A DNA stretch of 64,000 nt from Anagrus nilaparvatae (lineage: Eukaryota; Arthropoda; Insecta; Hymenoptera; Mymaridae): the NCBI GenBank assembly GCA_022575985.1, contig JAKSXM010000014.1, forward strand, positions 14,384,001 to 14,448,000, given 5' to 3'. Of the stretch, positions 34,560-45,625 are shown one piece after another. Made by a program: the position numbers and the translations under genes. The number at the start of each line of letters is the position of its first letter. Positions within the stretch are counted from its first letter, which is position 1. The notes below the pieces were generated by a model, which worked only from the letters and a program-made list of their open reading frames with translations, was not told the DNA's origin and did not search any database.

Positions 34560-37095
34560 CGCATTTTTTTGGCTCAATTTGATGATATATGATAAAAAAT
34601 AAGATTACGAGGGTCGGCACCCCCCCACCCCCCCTGCGTTACCCCTGGGGGGTTGAAACGTGTTTTTCACTAAAAATTAATATCTCTGGGCCGAATCATC
34701 CGATTGGGGCGTGGTTGGTATCAAAATTTTCATTTTGAAAAAATACACCATAAAAAATTTTGTTTTTTATTTTTGAACTCATTTTGAGGTTCAAAACTTC
34801 GAAAAACGTCATTTTTGGCTTTTTTGCCGGTCTAAAAATTGAGATATCTCAGGATAGAGGAAAAACTCCTTTTTTTGGCGCTCAGGGGAACTTTGTCTAA
34901 GACTACTTTTCAAAATTCCGTCGAAAAAATGGAAACTTTTACGGTGCGTAACTCGCAATTTTTGACGATTATGTAAAACAAATTGTGTTTTATTTTTTGC
35001 TTATTTTATCATACCATCTAATATTTTATTTTAAATCTAAAATTACCTTTTTTCGGTCTTTTTTATGTTTTTCTTATAGTATTTTCATTAAAAAACGATA
35101 TTTCACCTATACTCTACCAAAGGACTTCATTTAACTCATTCACTCTTTTAATTTTCACAATATAATATTCTTTTTCCTTATTAATAATAATGAAAATACT
35201 AACACTTTTATTATAAATAATTATTTTGAAGAAAGTGATTTATTTTTAAAAAATGTATTAAATTAGTTCATAAATAACGATAAATTTAATTAATCAACAT
35301 ATTGAATTATATAATTATTTGAACGTAAAACCTCATTTTTAACTATATGGAAAATCCGCAAGAAAGATTGCGCTTAGGATGATCAACTTTTTAAAGAACA
35401 AAATTGAACGCACACCTTCCTGTTACATTTCTTTGGATTCTTTAGACCATAGAAAGTGAGGAACAAGTGAGAAACAGAAAATATTTTGCTTGCCCTATAT
35501 TTTTTTTCTTTAGTTGGAAGACTCAAAATCACGTTTTTACGATATTAAAAAAAACCGATATCTGAACTATTTTTTTTATAAATTAAAATTATTCTAAATG
35601 ATTGATTTATGTTTTTTCACTTGTTTTGCATTCACAATTTACTAAAAAGAGTATATACTCTCTTTTCTTTATATACATATATATATATATTTAAGACCAA
35701 AAATCACAAATTTAAAATTTTTAACTTCTTGGAGCAGCTCAAAAGGTAAATATTGGGGTTTTTTAAAATTCATATACTTGGGAGTTTTCTAGCAGATTCA
35801 AATGGTTTTATCAACCTTTCATCGAATTCTTGAGAAAAAAATGTATGTAACTCTAGAGTTTTTTGTAACTTTAATGTAACTAAAATTTTTTGAATTTACA
35901 AGCTTGTAAATTCAAAAAATTATTTCAAAAAAAATGCGAAACTTTAAACATTGGCTCCCTGAAAATTGGGGCCCTAAAAACCAAAAAAATGAATTTTTCT
36001 CCTATAAAGCGTCGTTAAATGTTAAAATGGATAGTGAATTTGGATTTTACGGGAAAAACTAAAACGAAGTACGTTTTTAGTCCAGTTTTTAACATCATTT
36101 GAATCTGTTAGAAAAATCCCAAGTTGATGAATTATTAAAAAACCCAATATCTAACATTTAAACTGCTCCAAGACGTTAAAAATTTGTATTCTTTGGTCTT
36201 AAATATACTCTTTTTAGTAAATTGTCAATATAAGAAAAGTGAAAAAACATAAATACATCATTTAAAAAATAATTTTAATTTATAACAAAAAAATTCCAAA
36301 ATTCGTTATTTTTAAATATTGAAAAAACGTGATTCTGAGTCTGTCAACTAAAAAAAAAACTATGCGGCGAGCAAAAATTTTTCTATTCCTAGCTTGTTTA
36401 TCACTTTATATGGTCTAAGATACCCAAAGAAACGTGTCAGTAAGGTGTACCTTCAATTTTTTTTTTCTTCAAAAAGATGATCATCCTATTGATTATTACG
36501 AAAATTAAAAGAGATTTCATGAAATAAATGAAGTCCTTTGGTAGAGTATAGGTGAAATATCGTTTTTTAATGAAAAAATTATAAGAAAAGCATAAAAAAG
36601 ACCGTAAAAAAGCTAATTTTAGATTTAAAATAAAATATTAGATGGTATGATAAAATAAGCAAAAAATAAAACACAATTTGTTTTACATAATCGTCAAAAA
36701 TTGCGAGTGACGCACCGTAAAAGTTTCCATTTTTTCGACGGAATTTTGAAAAGTAGTCTTAGACAAAGCTCCCCTGAGCGCGAAAAAAAGGAGTTTTTCC
36801 TCTATCCTGAGATATCTCAATTTTTAGACCGGCAAAAAAGCCAAAAATGACGTTTTTCGAAGTTTTGAACCTCAAAATGAGTTCAAAAATAAAAAACAAA
36901 ATTTTTTATGGTGTATTTTTTCAAAACGAAAATTTTGATACCAAGCACGCCCCAATCGGATGATTCGGCCCAGAGATATTAATTTTTAGTGAAAAACACG
37001 TTTCAACCCCCCAGGGGTAACGCAGGGGGGTGGGGGGTGCCGACCCTCGGAATCTTATTTTTATATCATATATCATCAAATTGAGGCAACGAAAA
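34560..37095. repeat. 2.5-kb palindrome, centre at 35902/35903
   Basis: The left arm starts TTTGATGATATATGAT and GAGGGTCGGCACCCC. The right arm mirrors it with GGGGTGCCGACCCTC and ATCATATATCATCAAA. The exact centre is a perfect 38-bp palindrome at 35884-35921 around AAGCTT. The right arm lacks about 150 bp present in the left arm near 35160-35340. Confidence 0.85.
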
Positions 37096-37746
37096 TCGAT
37101 TTTTCTCCTATAAAACGTGGTCAAAAACTAAAATAAATGGTTTCATCGGATTCCTGGGGAAAAAATACTAAAGTATATCAATTGGAACATAATTTTAAAC
37201 GTAATTTTAATCCACTGGAAAAACTGAAAGTTTTAAGAAAATCCCAATTTTAAGGAGGCCAAAAAAAAACTTTCGAGAGCTATCGTGGGCTCAAAAATCG
37301 ATGTTTTGGTCTAAATCCAACGAGAAACTTATTTTTTTTACTTATATTTTCGAGTTCTGCAGGCGCGTTAGGAATCTCGGATACTTCGAAAAAAAAGCCA
37401 GTCTTATAAAAAAATTCAAATCATCATTATTCAAATTATGAAAATATTGACAGCAAACGCTTAAAGTAGCTGGATAGAAGGTCCGGATAGAAAATTCGTA
37501 GACATTTTTTAGTGTAGAAAAGACCCTAATATACAGTTTTTTTTGTCATTTTGATTGCATAATAAAACGCTTCCAGATCACCGTGCATTTTTCTTGCCCT
37601 AAGAAACCCCCTTGTAAAGTTACAAGTTCATTTTTTCAAGTTTAACGGTCGACCATCTTGGAAAATCGGAAAATTTGTGGAATTGAAAAATCAAATATTT
37701 TCCACCTCATATTCATTTTGCTTGTCCTAAAAAACCCTCTTGTAAA

Positions 37747-38480
37747 CCCTGGTGCAAATAGTTACGTTAAACTTAACGTTAAGTTTTAACGTTTTTTACA
37801 TTGATTTGCTATTAAGTTAACGTAAACTTAACATTAAATTTAACGTTAAATTTAGGTAACGAAAACGATAAAAAAAATGAAAAACTTCAAACCTAATCTA
37901 AGGCCCTCTCTACACCAGCACATAATTATGTTTTATGATAATCATGTTTGTTGGATATTTTTTTCCCAGCTACACTGTAATAAAAACATAACCTTAAAAT
38001 TACATATTTAAATGACTATAACCCACTAAAAACTTATTAGTTACATAAATTTTTATAATAAATAACCTAATCTACAATTAAAATACCATTTAATTACATT
38101 TTATTGTTTAATTTTTATTAAAAATATTTACTAATACTACTAGTGGCGCCATTTTGTAATAACTTTAATTTCGAATATCCCAGCTACACAACAAAATATC
38201 CAACAGACATGATTATCATAAAACATAATTATGTGCTGGTGTAGAGAGGGCCTAATCCTTATAAAAGGAAGTAAATATCATTTTTTACTTTTTTTAATAG
38301 CTTTAAATGCACATTTGATAAGATTAGATTAGGTTTGATTAAGTTTTTCATTTTTTTTATCGTTAACGTTAAATTTAACGTTAAATTTAATGTTAAATTT
38401 ACGTTAACTCAATGGCAAATCAACGTAGAATTTAATGTTAAAACTTAACGTTAAGTTTAACGTAACTATTTGCACCAGGG
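37747..38480. mobile_element. Palindromic element, CCCTGGTGCAAATAG ends (copy 1)
   Basis: Ends CCCTGGTGCAAATAGTTACG and its mirror; subterminal tracts of repeated GTTAAATTTAAC. It is interrupted by the Harbinger-like MITE at 37902-38252. Copy 2 follows after 39 bp in inverted orientation. Confidence 0.8.
37902..38252. mobile_element. Harbinger-like MITE with TAA duplication
   Basis: 351 bp with TIRs of about 60 bp starting GGCCCTCTCTACACCAGCAC and flanking TAA (37899-37901 and 38253-38255). The empty site is present in the inverted copy 2, which reads CCTAATCTAATCC with a single TAA. TWA duplications and GG-starting TIRs are typical of PIF/Harbinger. Confidence 0.88.
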
Positions 38481-38519
38481 AAGCTAATAGTTGACTCTTT
38501 CAAGTTTTTCGATCCGCCA

Positions 38520-38904
38520 CCCTGGTGCAAATAGTTACGTTAAACTTAACGTTAAGTTTTAACATTAAATTCTACGTTGATTTGCCATTGAGTTAACGTA
38601 AATTTAACATTAAATTTAACGTTAAATTTAACGTTAACGATAAAAAAAATGAAAAACTTAATCAAACCTAATCTAATCTTATCAAATGTGCATTTAAAGC
38701 CATTAAAAAAAGTAAAAAATGATATTTACTTCCTTTTATAAGGATTAGATTAGGTTTGAAGTTTTTCATTTTTTTTATCGTTTGCGTTACCTAAATTTAA
38801 CGTTAAATTTAATTTTAAGTTTACGTTAACTTAATAGCAAATCAATGTAAAATTTAACGTTAAAACTTAACGTTAAGTTTAACGTAACTATTTGCACCGC
38901 AGGG
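38520..38904. mobile_element. Palindromic element, CCCTGGTGCAAATAG ends (copy 2)
   Basis: Reverse-oriented copy of 37747-38480 without the MITE. It interrupts a CCGCCA/CCTTGGAAAATCGG repeat unit. The right end, CTATTTGCACCGCAGGG, has diverged slightly. Confidence 0.8.
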
Positions 38905-39386
38905 CACCTTGAAAAATCGGAAAATATTTTGAATTGAAAAATTCAAAATTTTTCACTGAAAATTCATTTTAATGTTTAATGCTGGAAAAGTTTCACCGAA
39001 AATTTATTTTATTGACTACGGACTACGGAATCATAAAATCTTTGTTTTCTAAAATAAAAAAAAACATTGCATATGCAATGATATGCAATGTTTCATATGC
39101 AATCCGCAATGTTTCATATGCAATGCGCAACGTTGCATATGCAACCTTCCGATAGGGCAGCGTTACCTCTAAAGGTGGTTAATTTTTTACAATTACATTA
39201 TTATTTTTTGTGTTTAAGTACATTTAATTATTTTACTTACTTTTTTGCAAACAATTTATCAATATCGATAAATATCATTTTATTTTTTAATCATCAAAAT
39301 AGAAAATTAAAAATTTTAAATATCGAGAGAGAACTTTGTTGCAACCATGGTTTCACGCGCGAAGCAAAAAGTTAAAATATTTTAAC
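38905..39386. other. Right edge of the nested complex, no gene
   Basis: A diverged repeat unit, then TATGCAATG-type short repeats (39066-39145) and GCATATGCAACCTTCCGATA (39130-39160), the mirror of 33138-33157. The 95-codon open frame here is made of these repeats. Confidence 0.5.
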
Positions 39387-40200
39387 CCTAACAAAAATAA
39401 CCGACCGGTTTCGGCTGGTTTCACCTGATTTCATCTGGTATCAATGATTTTAACCAGAAAAATAGTTTTAGTTGTTAAAAAAAGAAAATTTCCGAGAAAA
39501 TTCAATCCTGATATACTTTATAACATTCTTTTAACCAATAAAGGTCTAAAATGAAAATTTATACATTATTACCAGGGGGTTTTCGAGGTCAAGAAAAACG
39601 TTTTTATGGGTGAAAATTTTCATATTTTCACCCCCAGAATATTTTCCGATTTCCCAAGATGGCGGACCAGTAAACATCCAAAAAATAAACTTTATACATT
39701 ACCAGGGGGTTTCCGAGGGCGAGAAATACGTTTTTATGAGCATATTTTCCAATTTTCCAAGGTGGCGGACCAATAAATATCCCAAAAATAAACATTACAC
39801 ATTACCATGGGGTTCTCGAGATCGAGAAAAACGTGTTTATGAGTGAAAATTTTCATATTTTCCGATTTTCCACGATGGTGGACCAATAAACATCATAAAA
39901 AGAGACATTATACATTACCAGGGGGTTTACGAGGTTGAGAAAAACGTCTTTATAAGTGAAAATTTTCATATTTTCACTCCAACATATTTTCTGATTTTCC
40001 AAGATGGCGGACCTATAAACATCCCAAAAAGAAACTTTATACATTACCAGGGGGTTTTTGAGGACAAGAAAAACGTTTTGATGAGTGAAAATATTCATTT
40101 TTTCTGATTTTAGTATGTGCGCATTGCGTTGCGGCTGCGGTTTTGCGTTTACGGAGGTCTGTAGAATCACCCAAATATACTGCTTTATCGACTCGGTAAA
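39387..40200. mobile_element. Element of 115-bp repeats between 20-bp direct repeats
   Basis: Starts CCCTAACAAAAATAACCGAC, then tandem units of about 115 bp with CCAAGATGGCGGACC. It is bounded by direct copies of AAAAAGTTAAAATATTTTAA (39366-39386 and about 40199-40219), which look like a 20-bp target duplication. The CCCTAACA end is repeated in mirror form at 63085-63095. Confidence 0.55.
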
Positions 40201-40679
40201 AAAGTTAAAATATTTTAACTTAATATTTCAACACAAAAAATAATAATGTCAATTATTTTAATTATCTACGCTTGTTTTAAATCAGTTACGATGCAAATAA
40301 AAACACATGGGTCCCTTAAAGAAGCGACAGATTTAGCAAAAATGTCGCAAGAATCCGAGAAGAATCTGATACAAGGTCATATTCTGGGGACGATTACCAA
40401 CCATGATCCATTGAGCTGAAAATCAAACCTGCTCCTTTTTTACCGTTTTCGCTATAAATAGCTAGTTTTGGACCGAAAAATTATATTTTTTTGATTATCT
40501 TTAAAAATTATTATGAAAATAGCTAAATTACTTAAATAAACATTGAAAATTAAAAAAATATGATATAAAATGATAATTTAAATTTTATCCTCCCCTTAAC
40601 ACAATAAGCATAATTAAAATAAAAAATGGAAAAATCGGTTAATTTAGGAAAAATAGATTTTCTCGCAAATGAAATGCCC
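40201..40679. other. AT-rich, no gene seen
   Basis: No open frame or clear repeat structure beyond A/T-rich tracts. Confidence 0.4.
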
Positions 40680-41545
40680 AGATAAAAAAATAAATTCTTC
40701 CATAGAATTCTCCGGGAAAAAATACATAAGTCTCATTAGTAAATAATATTCAGAAAAAAAGTTCAGAAAGTTAAAAAACTCTTATAATTGATTTCCTTAA
40801 AATTGGGACCCTGAAACACGACAAAAATCAATTTTTCTCATATACGACGTGGTCAAAAACTACAATAAATGGTGTCATCGGATTGGGGAAAAAATATACA
40901 AAACATGCTTGTAAATAATATTCAGGAAAACTTATTTTGAAAACTGCTAACCTTATATAATAAATTTCCTTAAAATTGGAACCCTAAAAACCAATAGAAT
41001 CGATTTTTGTCCTATATAACGTGGTCAAAAGCTGAAATAAATGGTTTCATCGGATTTCGGGGGAAAAAATACATAAGTTCCTGTAGTAAATAACATTCAG
41101 AAAAATTTATTTTGTAAACTATTAAACTTTTATGATTGATTTTCTTAAAATTGAGACCCTGAATCACGACAAAAATCGATTTTTCTCATATAAGACGTGG
41201 TCAAAACCTAAACAAATAATTTTATCGCTTTCCTGAAGAAAAAATATACAAGACCCTTTTGTAAATAATATTCAGAAATACTTATTTTGAAAACTGCTAA
41301 CCTTTTATAATAAATTTCCTTAAAATTGTGACCCTTAAAACCAATAAAATCAATTTTTCTCCTATATAACATGGTCAAAAGCTAAAATAAATGGTTTCAT
41401 CGGATTCCTGGGGAAAAAATGCTAAGGAATATCAATTGGAATATAATTTTAAACGCGCTTTGAATCCACTAGAAAAACTGAAAGTTTTAAGAAAATCCCA
41501 ATTTTAAGGAGGCCAAAAAAAATATTTGAGAGCTATCGTGGGCTA
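40680..41545. repeat. 175-bp tandem array (second locus)
   Basis: Same unit as 33650-34510, about five copies. It ends in AAAACTGAAAGTTTTAAG and GAGAGCTATCGTGGGCT, which also follows the foldback material at 37210-37310. Confidence 0.8.
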
Positions 41546-41616
41546 AAAAGAGGGGGGGGGGTAAAATTTAAATTATCATTTTTTATCATATTTTTTTAAT
41601 TTTCAATGATTATAAT

Positions 41617-42206
41617 ATGTTAAAGATAGGGACAATAGAACCAACACACCACTCTCTTGATGAATTCCTTTCATCGTACTTTATAGTACCCAAACCTGAT
41701 AATAACTCATATCGCGTGATCTTCAACCTCAAAAAATTTAACTTGAACGTAAAAACAGAACACTTTAAAATAGAAGATATTAGGACTGCACTTAATCATA
41801 AGGATAGATCTGAATTTATGTATAGAGTCGATTTAAAGGATGCTTATTTAACAATCTCCATTGACTCCGATTTTAAAAAATTCTTAAAATTTAAATATAA
41901 AAACAGAATCTGCCAATTCACAGCACTACCCTTTGGTCTCAGCTCGAGTCCCTATATCTTCACTAAGGTAATGAAACCTGTAATTAATTTCATTAGACAG
42001 ACAGGCATAAAATCAGTTGTGTAATTAGATGATTTTTTAATTTTTGGAAAGTCAAGACAAGACTGCATGGAAAATACTAATTTTGTCATTCAGCTACTAT
42101 GTTTCTTAGGGTTTGTGGTTAATTTAGCAAAGAGTTCTCTAACTCCTGCTAAGAAATGTAAATTTTTAGGCTTTATTCTAGACTCGTCAAATATAATTAT
42201 CTCTCT
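41617..42206 (+). pseudogene. DIRS-type retrotransposon reverse transcriptase fragment
   Basis: Translation shows RT motifs in order: FLSSYFIVPKPDNNSYRVIF, then FKIEDIRTAL, RVDLKDAYLTISID, LPFGLSSSPYIFTKVMKPV, LDDFLIFGK and KKCKFLGFILDS. The LPFGLSS-P-FTK-KP spacing is typical of DIRS/tyrosine-recombinase retroelements. The catalytic motif, normally Y-LDD, is preceded by TAA at 42022-42024, a single nonsense change, with the frame otherwise open across it. The 5' side (before about 41600) and the RNase H and recombinase are missing. The copy is dead. Confidence 0.8.
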
Positions 42207-42341
42207 TGATAAGTTACTCATGAGAGTATTTAAAAAACGCGTATTAGAATCATTAGTGTTTAGTATATCAGCATTCCAGTCGCCAATTATGACCTTGTGA
42301 CTGTAGTCTGAGACATGTAAAGATACTTTATAAACTTTCAT
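42207..42341 (-). pseudogene. LINE endonuclease fragment
   Basis: On the minus strand the frame reads HKVIIGDWNADIL and NTRFLNTLM, the GDxNADL block of the apurinic-type endonuclease of non-LTR retrotransposons. It abuts the DIRS fragment at about 42206 in opposite orientation. Only about 45 codons survive. Confidence 0.65.
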
Positions 42342-43411
42342 TATTTTTTCTACATTGTATTAACTTATTTATGATTGTAAAAGAGTGTACTACTTTTGTT
42401 ACGACAAATAAACTGAATAATAATGTATTTTATTCAAATATCCAAAACTGTCCAAAACAGCATACACGGATTTTAGTTTTAGACATTTGATTATTTTGTT
42501 AAAGATAAAGGTAAAATTTCTATTCTTAACAGTGTCTATTTGTTAAATGTTGTTAAATCCAAAATCAAAAATTAAAAAGTATTACTTAAAATCTAATTTA
42601 AAAAAATTTTAAATTTATTGCCGCTGTATGCCAATTGGTAATGAAGATGAAGGTAACGAGAAGAACTCTCACTACTCTCACTACTATGTTTCTTTATCTC
42701 TTGTTCTCTTTTTTTGTTTATTTACAATTAATTAGAATTAATAAAAAATTTTAATTAAAATATTTTCTTATTCACACCTATATTCGACAAGACGTTTGTA
42801 AAGTGAACTTTTACAATTGATTAAAAATTGGTAAATTCAAAATTTTTATTAATTAATTTAAATAGTTATATTCTTATCTAAAAATTAATTAAAAATTAAT
42901 TAAATGCCAATATATATATCAATTTTTTATCGTTTTTTTGATTATTATTTTAAAAAAATGTATTATGTAGTTAGTTTTAAAAATGGTGTCCAAAACCCCG
43001 TAAATTTCATGTCCAAAACCCTGTACTTAGTGTCCAAAACCCTGGTGTTCTAGGTTTTCTCTACTAGAGCTCTATTTAAAATTAAAATATTGATCGTATA
43101 TGGCAAATAACCATTTATTCCTCAAGAATTATGTTCATTATTGCTATTTAAAGAGTTATTACGATAAAAAATACTATATTTTTTATTTTTATTTGTTAGT
43201 AAAGTCACGAATTTCCTTAAAGTGTTCAAAACCCCATCTTTGACCCTATTCGTTATCATATTAAAAAATTTCGCTGCCCAGAAAAAAAGAAAAATATTGG
43301 TTCCTCATAGAGGAACCTTTGTGATAGGTGAAATTTTGATTTTCGATATTTTGGCATATAAGCACGTTTTGAGACCTCAGGAAGCTAAAAAACCGGTTTT
43401 TAAAAAAAGTC

Positions 43412-43444
<33 letters not shown>

Positions 43445-43549
43445 ATGTATGTATGTCGCACTGTAACCGGTGATATTTCACAGCCAACACGACATTAAGA
43501 CCTAATTTTTTTTTCAAAATTTTTTTCACCAAAAAAGCTCGAGGTACTT
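42342..43549. other. Non-coding, with microsatellites
   Basis: AT-rich DNA with repeated GTCCAAAACCC phrases (42450-43230) and a (GT)n followed by (GTAT)n microsatellite at 43411-43456. No gene seen. Confidence 0.6.
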
Positions 43550-44370
43550 TTTTTTTTTTTTAATTTGGATGTAATACCTCATTTATTTCCACGAAAGTAC
43601 TTATATTTGAAAGTATGGTTTTTACTCGATATCTCGAATCTGATACTAGTTTTAAGAACCTCTATAAAAGTAATTTTTGGACCTGATACTTAATTTTTTG
43701 AAAATTTTTTTTTCAAAATTTTTGCCGCCAAAAAATATAAAAAATGCCAATTTTTTTTTTTTTTTAGGATGTAGTACTTAATGTTTTTCTACGAAAGTAC
43801 GAATATTTAGAATTATCGTTTTTAAATGATTATTTCATGTGATACGTAATTTTTCGATATTTTTTTTTTTCAAAATTTTTTTAATAAAAAAATTAAAAAA
43901 ATACAATAATTTTTTTTCTTTTTGGACGTAATACCTAATTTATTTCTAGGAAAGTTCTAATATCCAGAATCATCGTTTTTAAAGGATTTCTCCATTTGAT
44001 ATGTAATTTTGCGAAATTTTTTTTTTCAAAATTTTTTGTATATAAAAAGATTAAAAAAACACAATAATTTTTTTTCTTTTTGGACGTAGTACTTAATTTA
44101 TTTCTATGAAAGTACTAATATCCAGAATTATGGTTTTAAAGGATTTCTCTATCTGATACGTAAATTTTGTAAATTTTTTTTTTCAAAATTTTTTGTATAA
44201 AGAAATTAAAAAAACACAATAATTTTTTTTCTTTTTGGACTTAGTACTTAATTTATTTCTATGAAAGTACTAATATCTAGAATTATTGTTTTTAAAGGAT
44301 TTTTTCCATCTGATACGTAATTTTTCAAATTTTTTTTGTGAATATTTTTATATAAAAAAATTAAAAAAAC
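43550..44370. repeat. 157-bp tandem array
   Basis: About five units with TTTTTGGACGTAGTACTTAA and TTTCTATGAAAGTACTAATA. The anchor TGGACG/TAGGATG recurs near 43766, 43923, 44081 and 44236, that is every 155-158 bp. Confidence 0.8.
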
Positions 44371-44474
44371 ATCATTTTTATTAGATAAAATAGATCATTA
44401 TAAATATTTTGCTATTGTTGATGAGGAACCATAGTGCCAATCACATGGCAGCGTTTTTTTTTTCTTGAGATCAA

Positions 44475-45246
44475 TGTTACGTATCCTGAGGTTTTATCCA
44501 AGGGATACGTAAATATAAATAATTATTATGAATATATGAAATATAAGTTTATCCTGGGGATATTGACTGCCCCAGGTATTTTATTAAAGTTGGATGGTTA
44601 TTATTTGGTTGGTTTATAGTTGATGTATTTGTAGATGAGTTCGGGTTCGATCTAAGCTGGATGAACCTAACCTGAGGCTAAGTTCTTAATTACAGAAGGA
44701 ATTGTCACAATAATAACTGATAACTGATTTGATATATAACTTTCACTTTATTAATTATAAGTAAATATAATAAAACTGTCTAAGTCTTAAAGTCAAGTAA
44801 TTAAAGGTAGAACTGTAATAGATACTTAATAACAGGAGTTAGTACTCTAATTAACGATGGTTATGATTCTAAAGAATGCAATTTGGGCGCCTGAAGGGCA
44901 ATATATAATCTAAAATGAATCTGCCCACATTGCGAGATTTTTGGGGAAACGTCCAATACAAAAAAGCGTCGGTCTCATCACGTCCAATTAGCGAAGGCGT
45001 CCCTAATTATTACTACGAATCGCGAGGTGGGATTTATGCAGTTTATAACGCCTATAAATCCCTACTAATTTATGTCATAGCTGACTTTTGGTCCCACGCT
45101 ATTGTGCTAGATCAGCATCAGCAGAAATGCACCTGCGGGTTCCTATGTCGTCTGTAACATTAATACAGATATCGGATATAGGGTTTACTATTTATATATA
45201 TATATCAAATGTTAGGCATATCAATTTTGACCTACCATACGTAACA
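44475..45246. mobile_element. Solo LTR with TCAA duplication
   Basis: 772 bp bounded by inverted TGTTACGTA / TACGTAACA, that is TG...CA ends, and flanked by TCAA at 44471-44474 and 45247-45250. A 4-bp duplication and TG..CA ends fit a Gypsy- or BEL-type LTR. There is no internal region, so it is a recombined solo LTR. Open frames inside (44915-45157) are not recognised. Confidence 0.7.
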
Positions 45247-45289
45247 TCAATTTTGAAAATAAAAATAATAATGTTTTATTAAAATTATG

Positions 45290-45417
45290 AAAAAGTTCAT
45301 TATTTGAAATTGACATCTCACTGTGCAATTGTTTGACCACATTTTTATTTCGATTAAGCATGAAATATGATCTGAGGGGGTTGGCACGCTTCAGCGCGCA
45401 GGGGGCTTGCCCCCTAG
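45290..45417 (+). mobile_element. Helitron-like 3' end
   Basis: Aligns with the minus-strand copy at 17513-17665. Ends GAGGGGGTTGGCACGCTT, CAGCGCGCAGGGGGCTTGC, CCCCTAG then T. Confidence 0.55.
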
Positions 45418-45625
45418 TTTTGTTAAAAAAAATAAAAAATAATTGCTAGTAAAAAAGAACAAAGAAGAAATGAATATAATGTTTAATTTTGTAACCACAA
45501 GAGCGCGATGGTTTTAACAGTATAACAGCTGATAAGTATTGAGACCAATCAGAGTGAGTTTTAAACTGTCTCAAAATTAGCGTTACTTTTCATTCTTTTA
45601 TAATAGAGAGAAGAGAAGGTAATTA

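Larger units (their letters stand above)
33542..37585. mobile_element. 4-kb foldback element with CACGGTG ends
   Basis: Ends CACGGTGACCTGGAAGCG and its mirror CGCTTCCAGATCACCGTG are flanked by CATT on both sides (33538-33541 and 37586-37589). The element interrupts a 119-bp repeat unit at CTCAAATTCATTTTTCTTGCC. It contains a 175-bp tandem array (33650-34510) and a 2.5-kb palindrome. A CAC..GTG heptamer-like end with a 4-bp duplication is closest to Chapaev-type (CMC) or Transib elements, by inference. No transposase frame. Confidence 0.7.

Noticed and set aside
44915..45157. 80-codon frame inside the solo LTR considered as a host gene
   Set aside because: It lies wholly within TG..CA boundaries with a TCAA duplication and has no recognisable domain.
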